From contig CAZFCE010000009.1 in the NCBI GenBank assembly GCA_964517605.1, forward strand, positions 62,001 through 126,000: a stretch of 64,000 nt of DNA, given 5' to 3'. Position 1 is the first letter of the stretch. Every line of letters begins with the position of its first letter. Positions 34,884 through 43,479 of this stretch are shown one piece after another. Under the pieces are notes generated by a model that was given only the letters and a program-made list of their open reading frames with translations, was not told the origin of the DNA and made no database searches. The position numbers and the translations under genes were made by a program. Source of the stretch: J095 sp964517605 (GTDB lineage: Bacteria > Chloroflexota > Anaerolineae > 4572-78 > J111).

Positions 34884-34895
34884 AAAATATAACAA
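34884..34895 (-). repeat. right 12-bp inverted repeat of the DarTG-like island
   Basis: AAAATATAACAA, a perfect reverse complement of 32836-32847, located 1 nt before the permease gene's stop codon. Confidence 0.5.
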
Positions 34896-34896
34896 C

Positions 34897-37050
34897 TTAC
34901 TTATCGGATTGGTAGGTTTGGCGTTTTTCAACCCAGGCCTGAGTCATGCGGTCCATAATCATAGCCAAAATCACAATGGCCAACCCGGCTTCGATGCCGC
35001 GCCCGGTTTGGTTTTTGGCCAGCCCCACCACGGATTCAAGCCCCAGGCCGCCGCCGCCCACCAGCCCGGCAATAATAACCATCGCCAGCACCATCATTAC
35101 AATCTGGTTAATGCCCATCATAATCGAGGGCAAGGCCAGCGGCAACTGCACTTTGAGCAGCGTTTGCCGGGACGATGAGCCAAAGGCGTGGGCCGCCTCG
35201 ATGGTTTCCGGGGCCACCTGCCGGATGCCCAGATTGATCAGCCGGATGCCGGGCGGCAGCGCGTACAGCACCGAAGCGATAATGCCCGGCACGCGGCCCA
35301 CGTTAAACAACATAATTACCGGCACCAAAAACACAAACGGCGGAATGGTTTGCAGCAAATCCAGCATGGGCCGCAACAGCGCCTCCACCGCATCGCTGCG
35401 GGCAGATAGCACGCCCAGCGGCAGGGCAATCACCACCGTTACCAGCACGGCCACAATCACCTGGCTGAGCGTGTCCATGCTGTTTTGCCACATGCCCAGC
35501 ATGCCAATCAAAAACATGCCAACAGTAGCCAGCAGCGCCAGCCGCAGGTTGGCCACGTAATAGGTTAGCAGGGCCACCCCCAAAATTACCAGCGGCCACG
35601 GCAGCCAGCTTTGCAAAAAATTACGCAGCGGGTTGATGCCGTAAATCACCAGCATGTCGCTCAGCGGGCCGGTGCCTAACGGCAGGTTGCCAATCTGGTA
35701 CAGGTTATCGCGCATCCAGGCTACGGCCTGATCCACCGGCTTGGTTAAATCAACCTGCCAGCCGGCGGGGAACGGGCCAAACGGCATTATCACATTGATG
35801 GCCAACAGCCCGGCCAACAGCGCCAGCGAGCCAATAAAATAAACGTGGCGCTGCAAAAACAACTCCACCGTTACCGCCGCCGCCGGCCTGTCCGCCCAAT
35901 CAAGGCCGATGCCCGCCAGCCGGCTCAACCCGGCGGTAAGCCGCTGCGAAATACGGTAGCCGCCGCTGATGATCCAATCCAGGCCGCGTTCAATGGCGCA
36001 GGCCGGCGCAAATCGGTGCCACTTGTTGGGCAACAAATGAAACCCGCGAGCCAGCGCCGGCACCTGCCCGGAATCTTTTTGGGCAAAACCGTAGCTAATG
36101 CGATCAAGAATAATGGCCATAAACACAATGGCCAGCCCGGCCATCAACCCTTCGCCTACCCGCAGGCGTTGCAGCGAGATCATCACCTCGCGGCCCAACC
36201 CGCCCGCGCCAATCAGCGCGGCAATCACCACAATGCCCAGCGCCATCATAATGGTTTGGTTAACGCCGGCCATAATGGTGGGCATGGCCAGCGGTAACTG
36301 CACTTTGAGCAGCGTTTGCATGGTGGTAGAACCAAACGAGCGGGCCGCCTCGACGGTGGCAGGCGATACCCGCCGGATGCCCAGGTTGGTTAGCCGGATG
36401 GCCGGGGGTAAAGCGTAAACTATGGTCGCCACCACGCTGGGCACGCGGGCAATGCCAAAAAAGAGCAGCACCGGCACCAGGTACACAAACGCCGGCATAG
36501 TTTGCATGGCGTCAAGCAACGGGCGCAGGGCAGCATCGAGTTTGTTGTAGCGGGCCGATAATATGCCCAGCGGAATGCCAATCACCAGCGAAATGATTAC
36601 CGACACGCCCATGAGCGCCAACGTTTGCATGCTTTCGGCCCACAGGCCAACCACGGCCATAAACATCAGGCTGGCCGAGCAAACCAGCGCCACCCGCAGC
36701 CCGCCGGCTCGCTGGCCCAGCAAAAAAGTAAGGGCCAACAGCACCGGCCACGGCAGCCACATTAAAAAGCCTTCAACCCGGCGAATACACCAGTCAATCG
36801 CCGCGCTGACAGGATCAAAAAAGTAAACAAAAGCGGGGCTGTTGGCGCGGTGGCCAATAATCCAATCCTGAAACTGGTCAATCGGCTCGCGCAAATGGAG
36901 ATTCCAGGCCGCCGGAAAATCTCCAACCTGCAACGGCAACTGGCTAATAAGCCGGGGCAACAAAAAAACTACAATCACTAACGCCAACAGCGCCACAACA
37001 TCGCGCTTGTTAATGGAGATTTCTGGCCTAAGGGATTGCCATTTGATCAT
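34897..37050 (-). CDS. tandem-duplicated betaine/choline-type ABC permease
   Basis: A 717-aa protein holding two complete ProW-like permease units head to tail (about 1-330 and 395-715). Both carry the coupling segment: 'ARSFGSTTMQTLLKVQLPLAMPTIM' and 'AHAFGSSSRQTLLKVQLPLALPSIM'. Both also carry matched 'PLGILSARYNKL'/'PLGVLSARSDAV' blocks. A classical system uses a homodimer of one unit, so this is a fused pseudo-dimer. Its start overlaps the ATPase gene by 23 nt. It should work with the 37028 ATPase and the binding protein at 31546. Confidence 0.92.
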   Translation of the reverse strand: MIKWQSLRPEISINKRDVVALLALVIVVFLLPRLISQLPLQVGDFPAAWNLHLREPIDQFQDWIIGHRANSPAFVYFFDPVSAAIDWCIRRVEGFLMWLPWPVLLALTFLLGQRAGGLRVALVCSASLMFMAVVGLWAESMQTLALMGVSVIISLVIGIPLGILSARYNKLDAALRPLLDAMQTMPAFVYLVPVLLFFGIARVPSVVATIVYALPPAIRLTNLGIRRVSPATVEAARSFGSTTMQTLLKVQLPLAMPTIMAGVNQTIMMALGIVVIAALIGAGGLGREVMISLQRLRVGEGLMAGLAIVFMAIILDRISYGFAQKDSGQVPALARGFHLLPNKWHRFAPACAIERGLDWIISGGYRISQRLTAGLSRLAGIGLDWADRPAAAVTVELFLQRHVYFIGSLALLAGLLAINVIMPFGPFPAGWQVDLTKPVDQAVAWMRDNLYQIGNLPLGTGPLSDMLVIYGINPLRNFLQSWLPWPLVILGVALLTYYVANLRLALLATVGMFLIGMLGMWQNSMDTLSQVIVAVLVTVVIALPLGVLSARSDAVEALLRPMLDLLQTIPPFVFLVPVIMLFNVGRVPGIIASVLYALPPGIRLINLGIRQVAPETIEAAHAFGSSSRQTLLKVQLPLALPSIMMGINQIVMMVLAMVIIAGLVGGGGLGLESVVGLAKNQTGRGIEAGLAIVILAMIMDRMTQAWVEKRQTYQSDK

Positions 37051-38269
37051 GCTGAAGTGGTTCTTTCTCGGGGTCAGGCTGGCTCAGCGCCAACATCACC
37101 GATGTGCGGTCAACCATACCCACCAGTTTGCGGGATTGGTCAACCACCGGCACCGGCTCGTCGTTATCCAGCGTCAGCCGGATCAGGTCGGCCAGCATTG
37201 TTTCGGGTAACACGGTGGGGCAGCCGGTGGCTACCAGGGGCATAAAATTTGCGCCGTTTTGGGGCGTTTGCCGGCCAATTTGCTCGCGGGAGAGCAGTCC
37301 CACAAATTGGCCCTGGTCATTCTCCACAAAGGCGGCGGCGCAATTTTGGTAATCCAGTTTGGCGGTTATCGCCGCCAGCGAATCGGCGGGGCGGGCAATC
37401 ACCGCCGGCGGGTGCATAACCGATTGGGCGTTGAGCACCCGCGAGCGAGGCACATCTTTGGTAAATTCACGCACGTATTCGTTAGCGGGATTCAATACCA
37501 CCTGCGCCGGAGTGCCAATCTGCACAATTTCGCCATCCTTCATAATGGCAATCCGGTCGCCCAGTTTGGTGGCTTCTAAAAAATCGTGAGTGATAAAAAT
37601 AATGGTTTTTCGCATCATTTTTTGCAGGATGATCAACTCGTCCTGCATTTCACGCCGAATGAGCGGATCAAGGGCGCTGAACGGCTCATCAAACAGCAAA
37701 ATGGCGGGGTCAACGGCCAGCGCCCGGGCAATGCCCACCCGCTGCTGCATGCCGCCGCTCAACTCGCCGGGGTAGTGGCGTTCCCAGCCATCAAGCCCCA
37801 CCAGTTTGAGCACTTCGCGGGCAATGGCGTGGCGCTGGTTTTTTTTAATGCCCTGCACTTCCAGGCCGTAGGCCACGTTATCAATAATCCGGCGGTGGGG
37901 AAACAACCCAAAATGCTGAAAAACCATGCTCATTTTGTGGCGGCGCAGCCGGCGCAACTGCTTGCGATCCATGCCCAAAATGTCGTCGCCATCAACCAGA
38001 ATTTGCCCGCTGGTGGTTTCAATCAGGCGGGCAATGCAGCGAATCAAAGTGGATTTGCCGCTGCCGGACAGCCCCATCACCACAAACGTTTCGCCGGTGT
38101 AAACATCAAACGAAACATTTTTAACGGCCACCACATGGCCGGTTTGCGCCAAAATTTCGGCTTTAGACAGCCCGGCATCCAGCTTGTCTTTGATTTGTTT
38201 GGGGCGTGGCCCAAATACCTTCCACACCTGGCGACACGAAATTTGGGCATCCACTTCGGACAAAGTCAT
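37028..38269 (-). CDS. glycine betaine/proline-type ABC ATPase with CBS domains
   Basis: A 413-aa ProV/OpuAA-like ATPase. Walker A 'GLSGSGKST', signature 'LSGGMQQR' and Walker B 'ILLFDEPFSALDP' are intact, and the N-terminal extension 'VFGPRPKQIKDKL' is typical. A CBS pair (about 275-400) provides osmotic or nucleotide sensing in the family. AGGAGA lies upstream of the ATG. It is the first gene of the ATPase-permease operon with its own promoter. Confidence 0.93.
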   Translation of the reverse strand: MTLSEVDAQISCRQVWKVFGPRPKQIKDKLDAGLSKAEILAQTGHVVAVKNVSFDVYTGETFVVMGLSGSGKSTLIRCIARLIETTSGQILVDGDDILGMDRKQLRRLRRHKMSMVFQHFGLFPHRRIIDNVAYGLEVQGIKKNQRHAIAREVLKLVGLDGWERHYPGELSGGMQQRVGIARALAVDPAILLFDEPFSALDPLIRREMQDELIILQKMMRKTIIFITHDFLEATKLGDRIAIMKDGEIVQIGTPAQVVLNPANEYVREFTKDVPRSRVLNAQSVMHPPAVIARPADSLAAITAKLDYQNCAAAFVENDQGQFVGLLSREQIGRQTPQNGANFMPLVATGCPTVLPETMLADLIRLTLDNDEPVPVVDQSRKLVGMVDRTSVMLALSQPDPEKEPLQHDQMAIP

Positions 38270-38293
38270 TGGGGTTACTCTCCTAAAGCTGGT

Positions 38294-38322
38294 AGTATAT
38301 GTATTTCTGGCAAAATTTCCAA
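38294..38322 (-). promoter_or_regulatory. sigma70-type promoter of the ATPase-permease operon
   Basis: The minus strand reads TTGGAA (38322-38317), 17 nt, TATACT (38299-38294), about 25 nt upstream of the start codon. Confidence 0.65.
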
Positions 38323-38453
38323 ATAAATGCCGGCTGGCCTTTACAGTTTTTAAGATTCTTTAAATCGCCCAAGTCGCCTAAAATCGTCTTTAAGCCGCCA
38401 TTGGTGTATAATTTTGGGCGGGCCGGGTTGTTTCGCAGGGATGATGAATGCCC

Positions 38454-38481
38454 GTAGCTCGTCATTCGTAGTTTGTTATTT
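38454..38481. repeat. heptanucleotide tandem repeat, 4 units
   Basis: GTAGCTC, GTCATTC, GTAGTTT, GTTATTT on the plus strand; read on the minus strand the units match the GAGCTAC/GAATTAC set at 13967-14001. It sits immediately upstream of the 38496 start. Confidence 0.6.
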
Positions 38482-38495
38482 TCAGGGGGAGTTTT

Positions 38496-39143
38496 ATGGC
38501 AACAGATGCGGGGTATAGTTACTATCCATCCAAATATTCGCCGCCGTTGGGCAGCGCCGGGCTGGAGTTTACGTTGCGGGAACAGCCGGCCAACTATTTT
38601 TTTGATGCGGCAGCGGCTAAATTTTGCCACGTAGATGGCGCGGCCATCACCGAAGTTCACATTACCCACCCGTGGCACGGCGAACCAACCATCCGGGTGT
38701 GCAGCGGCCATTTTTCGCTGACCAACCGGCACGGTAATCAGATTAACGGCTTTTCCTTTGGCGGCACGTTAACCCTTACCCGCACCGATGACGCCACCAC
38801 CGGCGTGTTAACCTCAACGGCTCCCATTTTTGACCTCAGCGACGACCCCGAAGCCATCGGGCGGATAATCTTCACCGAGTTTGAGTCGCTGTTGGCTATG
38901 CGCCGGGCGCAGGTGGGGAATCAGCTCGATGCCCATTACGCCCGGCTGGCCGGGATTGATCCGTTTACGCTTTTTACTGTTTTTCTCAACGCCACGGAAG
39001 AGCGCCTGAGAAAAGTAGTAAAATCATTACCCAGCCAGCACCACTACCGGGAGGCCATTGCCATGCTGGATCACAGCATGGTCATTTTAAAGGAGGCCGG
39101 AGAGTGGCCGGCTGCCCCGCCTCTTTTAACCGACGTGCTCTAA
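38496..39143 (+). CDS. unrecognised 215-aa protein
   Basis: I do not recognise this family. The first 130 residues look beta-rich ('EFTLREQPANYFFD', 'HITHPWHGEPTIRVCSGHFSLTNRHG', 'GTLTLTRTDD'). The C-terminal 90 residues are helical ('FTEFESLLAMRRAQVGNQLDAHYARL', 'ERLRKVVKSL'). There is no signal peptide and no membrane helix. GGGGGAG precedes the ATG, and a terminator follows. It is monocistronic, divergent from the betaine ATPase and convergent with the metal importer. Confidence 0.65.
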   Translation: MATDAGYSYYPSKYSPPLGSAGLEFTLREQPANYFFDAAAAKFCHVDGAAITEVHITHPWHGEPTIRVCSGHFSLTNRHGNQINGFSFGGTLTLTRTDDATTGVLTSTAPIFDLSDDPEAIGRIIFTEFESLLAMRRAQVGNQLDAHYARLAGIDPFTLFTVFLNATEERLRKVVKSLPSQHHYREAIAMLDHSMVILKEAGEWPAAPPLLTDVL

Positions 39144-39151
39144 AAACCGCC

Positions 39152-39188
39152 AACACCGCCCCGAAAAACCGGGGCGGTGTTATTTTTC
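39152..39188. terminator. intrinsic terminator between convergent genes
   Basis: AACACCGCCCCG/CGGGGCGGTGTT (39152-39163 with 39170-39181) followed by ATTTTTC. Confidence 0.85.
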
Positions 39189-40050
39189 AAGCCACCGGGC
39201 GGCGGTTAGCCAGCAACCGTTGAACCAACCCCTGCTGCGGCGAAAACAAAAAGGCCAGCATAAAGAAAACCGTGCAAACCAGCACAATAGCCGGGCCGGA
39301 AGCAATATTGATGTAAAACGACAGGTACAACCCCGTTACGCCGCTCACGGCCGCCACCACCGCCGCCAGCAGCATCATCACCGGCAGCCGTTGCGTTAGC
39401 AGGTGAGCCGTAGCCGCCGGCGTTACCAGCATGGCCGTCATCAGGGCAATGCCCACCGTTTGCAACGACAGCACAATGGTAATGGCAATCAGCAGCAGCA
39501 ACAAATTGTTAAAAAATGTAACCGGCAGGCGCAAGGTTGTGGCCAGCACCGGATCAAACGAAATCACCAAAAATTCCTTGTAAAAAGCGATAATCACCAC
39601 CAGCAGCAGCACGCCAAAAATGCCAATCACCCACAAATCGGCGGCGGCCACGCCCAACACGTTGCCAAACAAAAAGTGAGTAAGGTCGGTGGTGTAGCTG
39701 CGCATGGTTGAAATCAGGGCAATCCCCAGCGCAAACATGGCCCCAAACACCACGCCGATGGCGGTATCTTCTTTAACGCCTTCTTTGCTGATAGCGCCAA
39801 TCCCCAGCGAGGTAAACACCCCGGCCACCAGCCCGCCCACAAACAACCAGGTTTGATTAGCGCCCGCCAGCAAATAGGCCACCGCCACGCCGGGCAAAAT
39901 GGCGTGGGACAGCGCATCGCCAAACAGAGCCATGCCGCGCAACACCACATAAGTGCCCAGCACACCGCACACCACGCCCACAATAATCACCGCGATTAGC
40001 CCGCGCACCATAAAACTGTAACCCAACGGAGTTAATAGCCAATCAACCAT
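39187..40050 (-). CDS. Zn/Mn-type ABC transporter permease
   Basis: A 287-aa permease of the ZnuB/MntB/TroC family, about eight helices. Typical blocks are 'GVLGTYVVLRGMALFGDALSHAILPGVAVAYLL' and 'TVGIALMTAMLVTPAATAHLLTQRLPVMM'. Start ATG 40050 overlaps the ATPase stop by 8 nt and has AGGAG 8 nt upstream, better than the ORF's first start at 40089. It works with the 40043 ATPase and 41138 binding protein. Confidence 0.93.
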   Translation of the reverse strand: MVDWLLTPLGYSFMVRGLIAVIIVGVVCGVLGTYVVLRGMALFGDALSHAILPGVAVAYLLAGANQTWLFVGGLVAGVFTSLGIGAISKEGVKEDTAIGVVFGAMFALGIALISTMRSYTTDLTHFLFGNVLGVAAADLWVIGIFGVLLLVVIIAFYKEFLVISFDPVLATTLRLPVTFFNNLLLLLIAITIVLSLQTVGIALMTAMLVTPAATAHLLTQRLPVMMLLAAVVAAVSGVTGLYLSFYINIASGPAIVLVCTVFFMLAFLFSPQQGLVQRLLANRRPVA

Positions 40051-40891
40051 GGTTATGCTCCTGGCCGCCACCGCAGCATGTATCGCCAACTACCACGGTG
40101 CCGCCGGTGGTTTCAATCAGGCGCATGCTGCCGCTGTACGCCCGGTTGAGCAGTTCCGGGGTAAACACCTGACTGGCCACCCCCAACCCAATAATCTGCC
40201 GGTTTAACAGCATCAGCCGGTCAAACCGTTCCGCCGCCAGGTTCAAATCGTGGGTGGCCACCAGCACGGTTACGTTGCGCTGGCGGAGTTTATCCAGAAT
40301 GACAAAAATATCCTCCTGCGATTTTATATCCAGGCCGGTGAGCGGCTCGTCCATCAGCATAAGTTCGGCCTGTTGCGCCAGCGCCCGCGCAATAAACACC
40401 CGCTGCTGCTGCCCGCCGGAAAGCTCGCCAATTTGCCGGTCTGCCAGTTGATCCATGCCCACCAGTTCAAGCGCCTGCCGCACCAAATCCCAATCCTTGC
40501 GCTGCGGCCAGCGGAACAACCCCAGCCGGCTCACCCGGCCCATCATCACTACATCGGCCACATTCACCGGAAAACGCCAATCCACCTGGCGGCGCTGCGG
40601 CACGTAGGCAATGCAGGTGTGCTGGCCGGGCAGATAGCCGTATATTTTAACCTGGCCCTGCGTGGGCGGCAGCACCCCGGCCACCACATTGAACAACGTG
40701 CTTTTGCCCGCGCCGTTGGGGCCAATAATGGCTACCCGCTCGCCGCGCTGCAACTGAAACGAAACATCATTGAGCGCCAGCGTGCCGTTAAACCGCACCG
40801 ACACGCTGTGCATTTCTAAAATTGGATGGGTTAAATCGTGGGCCGGGCGCGGATGCAGCGGGAACCCTTTAATATGTTGCAATTTTTCCAC
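40043..40891 (-). CDS. Zn/Mn-type ABC transporter ATPase
   Basis: A 282-aa ATPase. Walker A 'GPNGAGKST', 'YVPQRRQVDWRFPVNVADVVMMGR' (family Q-loop), 'LSGGQQQR', 'LMDEPLTGLD' and 'VATHDLNL' are all intact. The C-terminus 'GDTCCGGGQEHNHG' is rich in Cys and His, possibly metal binding. It lies downstream of the binding-protein gene but after a 246-bp gap, so it may have its own promoter. Confidence 0.93.
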   Translation of the reverse strand: MEKLQHIKGFPLHPRPAHDLTHPILEMHSVSVRFNGTLALNDVSFQLQRGERVAIIGPNGAGKSTLFNVVAGVLPPTQGQVKIYGYLPGQHTCIAYVPQRRQVDWRFPVNVADVVMMGRVSRLGLFRWPQRKDWDLVRQALELVGMDQLADRQIGELSGGQQQRVFIARALAQQAELMLMDEPLTGLDIKSQEDIFVILDKLRQRNVTVLVATHDLNLAAERFDRLMLLNRQIIGLGVASQVFTPELLNRAYSGSMRLIETTGGTVVVGDTCCGGGQEHNHG

Positions 40892-40916
40892 AGTTAAACT
40901 CGTATTCGTTTTTCTG

Positions 40917-41048
40917 GCTACCTGACAGTTTTCAACACGAATGGCGCGAATGTTGTGATAAGAATTCCTGAAACATTCGTACTATTCGACCCAATTCGGA
41001 GTATTCGCGTTAAGAAATTACAGTTTCATACCCAAAATGTCAGGTAGC
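40917..41048. repeat. 132-bp element bounded by 11-bp inverted repeats
   Basis: GCTACCTGACA (40917-40927) and TGTCAGGTAGC (41038-41048) are perfect inverted copies. The interior has several ATTCG/CGAAT words. It sits in the intergenic space between the metal ATPase and binding-protein genes. It may be a small non-autonomous repeat or a long-range RNA hairpin. Confidence 0.5.
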
Positions 41049-41137
41049 TAATTTGTTTTTTATTTTTTCGGCAGGCCGGTTGGCCAGCTAACCAAACAAT
41101 GTAGTATACGCCCGGTTGGCCCGGCGCAAAAAATAAC

Positions 41138-42112
41138 CTATTTGAGTGCGTTCACAATAGTGGTGGTGTCAAACCGGATATAATCCAGGTATGATTCAAC
41201 GCCGCTGCCCGGCTCACCCAACGATTCGGTATATACTTTTACCAGTTTCACGCCCGCGTCATCGGCCAGCCGGCCCGATAGCGCCGGGTTAATCGTAACG
41301 CCCACAAAAATTGCCTTCACTCCGGCCTGCCGCACCGCATTTTGCAGCACCGCCAATTCTTGCGCCGATGGTTCGGCGCTGCTGCTGAAGGCCGGCACCA
41401 CCGCCCCGATTTGTTCAAACCCGTACCGGTCGGCAAAATAGCCAAATATTTTGTGGTCGGTTACTAATTTGCGATTGGCCGCCGGAATTTTATCAACCTC
41501 GGTTTGCACCCACCGGTCGAGATCGTCCAATTTTTGCTGGTAGGCTACCGTATTGGCCCGGTAAGTTTCGGCGTGCGCCGGATCAACTTGCGCCAGCGCC
41601 CGCGCTATATTTTCGACCATAATCCGGGCATTTGCCGGTGACAGCCAGATATGGGGATCAATCCCCCCGTGGTCGTGGTCCGCCTCGGCATCACTGTGGG
41701 CGTCGTGGTCGTGATCAGCCTCGCCGGGGGCCAACGCTCTGGTTTTTACTCCTTCGGCCAGCGCCACCACCGGCGCTTTGGCCCCGGAATCTTTGATCAT
41801 GGCCTCCAGAAATTGTTCCAGCCCCAAACCATTCACAAAAATCACATCCGCATCCGTCGCGGCGGCAATATCCTGCGGGGCCGGTTGAAAACTGTGGGTG
41901 TCGGCACCAATTGGCAGCAGCACATGCAACTCAACCTGATCCCCGGCCACATTTTTTACCAGGTCGCCAATGATGGTGGTGGTGGCCACAACCTTTAATT
42001 TCTTCCCGGCGGCGGGTTCAACCGGATTACCCCCAGCCGCCGATGATTGCGCCCCACACCCGGCCAGTATCAGGCTCAACAACAATAAGATAATTTTATT
42101 TTTAGAAACCAT
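41138..42112 (-). CDS. Zn/Mn-type ABC substrate-binding lipoprotein
   Basis: A 324-aa ZnuA/TroA-like cluster A-I binding protein. The lipobox ends at 'LILAGC' (Cys19). A His/Asp-rich loop (134-148) precedes 'GIDPHIWLSPANA' with a metal-ligand His (about 154), and 'PIGADTHSFQP' gives the first ligand His (73). The His-rich loop is typical of zinc-specific members, so zinc is favoured. Two 13-bp dyads upstream are candidate operators. First gene of the metal importer group. Confidence 0.92.
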   Translation of the reverse strand: MVSKNKIILLLLSLILAGCGAQSSAAGGNPVEPAAGKKLKVVATTTIIGDLVKNVAGDQVELHVLLPIGADTHSFQPAPQDIAAATDADVIFVNGLGLEQFLEAMIKDSGAKAPVVALAEGVKTRALAPGEADHDHDAHSDAEADHDHGGIDPHIWLSPANARIMVENIARALAQVDPAHAETYRANTVAYQQKLDDLDRWVQTEVDKIPAANRKLVTDHKIFGYFADRYGFEQIGAVVPAFSSSAEPSAQELAVLQNAVRQAGVKAIFVGVTINPALSGRLADDAGVKLVKVYTESLGEPGSGVESYLDYIRFDTTTIVNALK

Positions 42113-42134
42113 TCTTTCGCCCCTGTTTGTATTT

Positions 42135-42147
42135 GAGAATATATCTC
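42135..42147. promoter_or_regulatory. candidate metal-regulator operator 1
   Basis: GAGAATATATCTC, an imperfect palindrome preceded by ATTT, 23 nt upstream of the binding-protein start. Confidence 0.45.
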
Positions 42148-42157
42148 ATATAGGTTC

Positions 42158-42198
42158 AAAATATTTGGCACCGCGGTTATCTCGATGCCAAATATTTT
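42158..42198. terminator. 13-bp inverted repeat (terminator or operator)
   Basis: AAAATATTTGGCA/TGCCAAATATTTT (42158-42170 with 42186-42198), loop 15 nt. On the minus strand it could end the M28 peptidase transcript; its position between two operator-like dyads also allows a regulatory role. Confidence 0.5.
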
Positions 42199-42210
42199 GT
42201 TTATCTATTT

Positions 42211-42223
42211 GAGAAATATTCTC
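42211..42223. promoter_or_regulatory. candidate metal-regulator operator 2
   Basis: GAGAAATATTCTC, also preceded by ATTT, exactly 76 bp from operator 1; the pair suggests looping or double-site repression by a Zur/MntR-type regulator. Confidence 0.45.
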
Positions 42224-42258
42224 TATTGTCGGCCAAAACTGCTATTTGTCAAATGTAA

Positions 42259-43479
42259 CTACAGTTGCCGGTTGAGATCAAGCAGTAAATCTTGCAGCGC
42301 CAGCGCCGCTTTGGCCAATTTGCCGCAATCAACCAGCTCCGGGCTGTCTTTGGGAGTGTGGGTAATATAGGTAGTCAGTTCCATAAAACTGCCAGATGTG
42401 ATGGCTACCGCCGGTACCCCGTTTTGAATAAACACCGAGTGGTCGCTTTGATACCACAGCGGGCCTTCGATCATATCCCTTTCAACGGAAAACGACTGTT
42501 TGGCTAATTCCGCCAGCGCGGCGGGGCATTCATACAGCGAGTAGGCGGTTTGGCCCTGATAATATCCGGCGGCGTCAATATTAATGGCCGCCACAATCTG
42601 GTTGAGTTTGCCCTGATTAATAGCCAGGTATTGAATTTCGCCGGGGGCGGCGTAATAATCCTCGCCGTTGATGGCCACCAGCTCAATTTGCAGCCCGCCC
42701 GCGTAGGTTTGCAGCAACTCGGCCAGCAGCAGCAGGGTAATCACCCCGGCGGCGTTATCGAGCGCGCCGGGCGTGTTGATTTTGGCGTCAATGTGGGCGC
42801 ACACCACCACCCTGCGCCCCGAACCGCCGCCTTTGCGGGCAATCACGTTGCAGCCTGTGGCCGGGATACGTTTGGCCCGGCTATCAAACCGGATTTCCTG
42901 CCCGGCATATTCGGCCAGCCGCAGCCCTTCTTCTTCCGTCATGTAAACCGACGGCAGGTTAAAATCGCCGTCTTCAATGAGCGGGAACGGGTACAGGCCG
43001 CCGGCAATTTGCGGATTTCGCGCCGTGGCGGTGATAATGGCTGCCGGCTGCCCGGTTTCGAGCAAATTGATGATGTGCCGGTGTTCGTCCGGGTTGTAAA
43101 ATGGGAAGTTTTTGGGCATGAGCTGCTCTTTGGTCAGTTCGCCCCGCAGCAGCAACACTTTGCCGGTAATATCAACCGCCGCCAACTCCGCCACCGCAGC
43201 CGCCACCGCCAGCGGCGCGCTCGCCCGGCCCCCCAGCGAGTAGGGGCTGGGCGTAGCCGCAAACGTTGCGCCGTTCACCGTAAGCTGCGCTCCGTCCTGC
43301 GCCCAGTCAATACAATCAAACGGCGGGCGCTCGGTTTCAAAACCAAACGAGGCCACGGTTTCGGCAAAAAAGGCGGTGGCCGCCTGGTTGCCCGCACTGC
43401 CCACCCGCCGGTTGTCAATTGACCGGCATAATTTGTCCAGATAAATTTCCGCTGCCTGCACCAAATTTAAAGTTGACAT
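42259..43479 (-). CDS. M28 family zinc metallopeptidase (aminopeptidase)
   Basis: A 406-aa peptidase. Zinc-site blocks are visible: 'VVCAHIDAK' (His, Asp), 'GALDNAAGV' (bridging Asp), 'INGEDYYAAPGE' (catalytic Glu), 'YQSDHSVF' (Asp/His) and 'YITHTPKDSPE' (last His). An inserted PA-like domain lies around residues 90-190. There is no signal peptide, so it is cytoplasmic or non-classically exported. It probably releases N-terminal amino acids. AGGGAG precedes the ATG. Confidence 0.9.
   Translation of the reverse strand: MSTLNLVQAAEIYLDKLCRSIDNRRVGSAGNQAATAFFAETVASFGFETERPPFDCIDWAQDGAQLTVNGATFAATPSPYSLGGRASAPLAVAAAVAELAAVDITGKVLLLRGELTKEQLMPKNFPFYNPDEHRHIINLLETGQPAAIITATARNPQIAGGLYPFPLIEDGDFNLPSVYMTEEEGLRLAEYAGQEIRFDSRAKRIPATGCNVIARKGGGSGRRVVVCAHIDAKINTPGALDNAAGVITLLLLAELLQTYAGGLQIELVAINGEDYYAAPGEIQYLAINQGKLNQIVAAINIDAAGYYQGQTAYSLYECPAALAELAKQSFSVERDMIEGPLWYQSDHSVFIQNGVPAVAITSGSFMELTTYITHTPKDSPELVDCGKLAKAALALQDLLLDLNRQL

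Noticed and set aside
38343..38397. Leu-Gly-Asp-like repeats in a minus-strand frame upstream of the betaine ATPase
   Set aside because: Only short imperfect repeats and no complete gene; the frame overlaps a real gene on the other strand.
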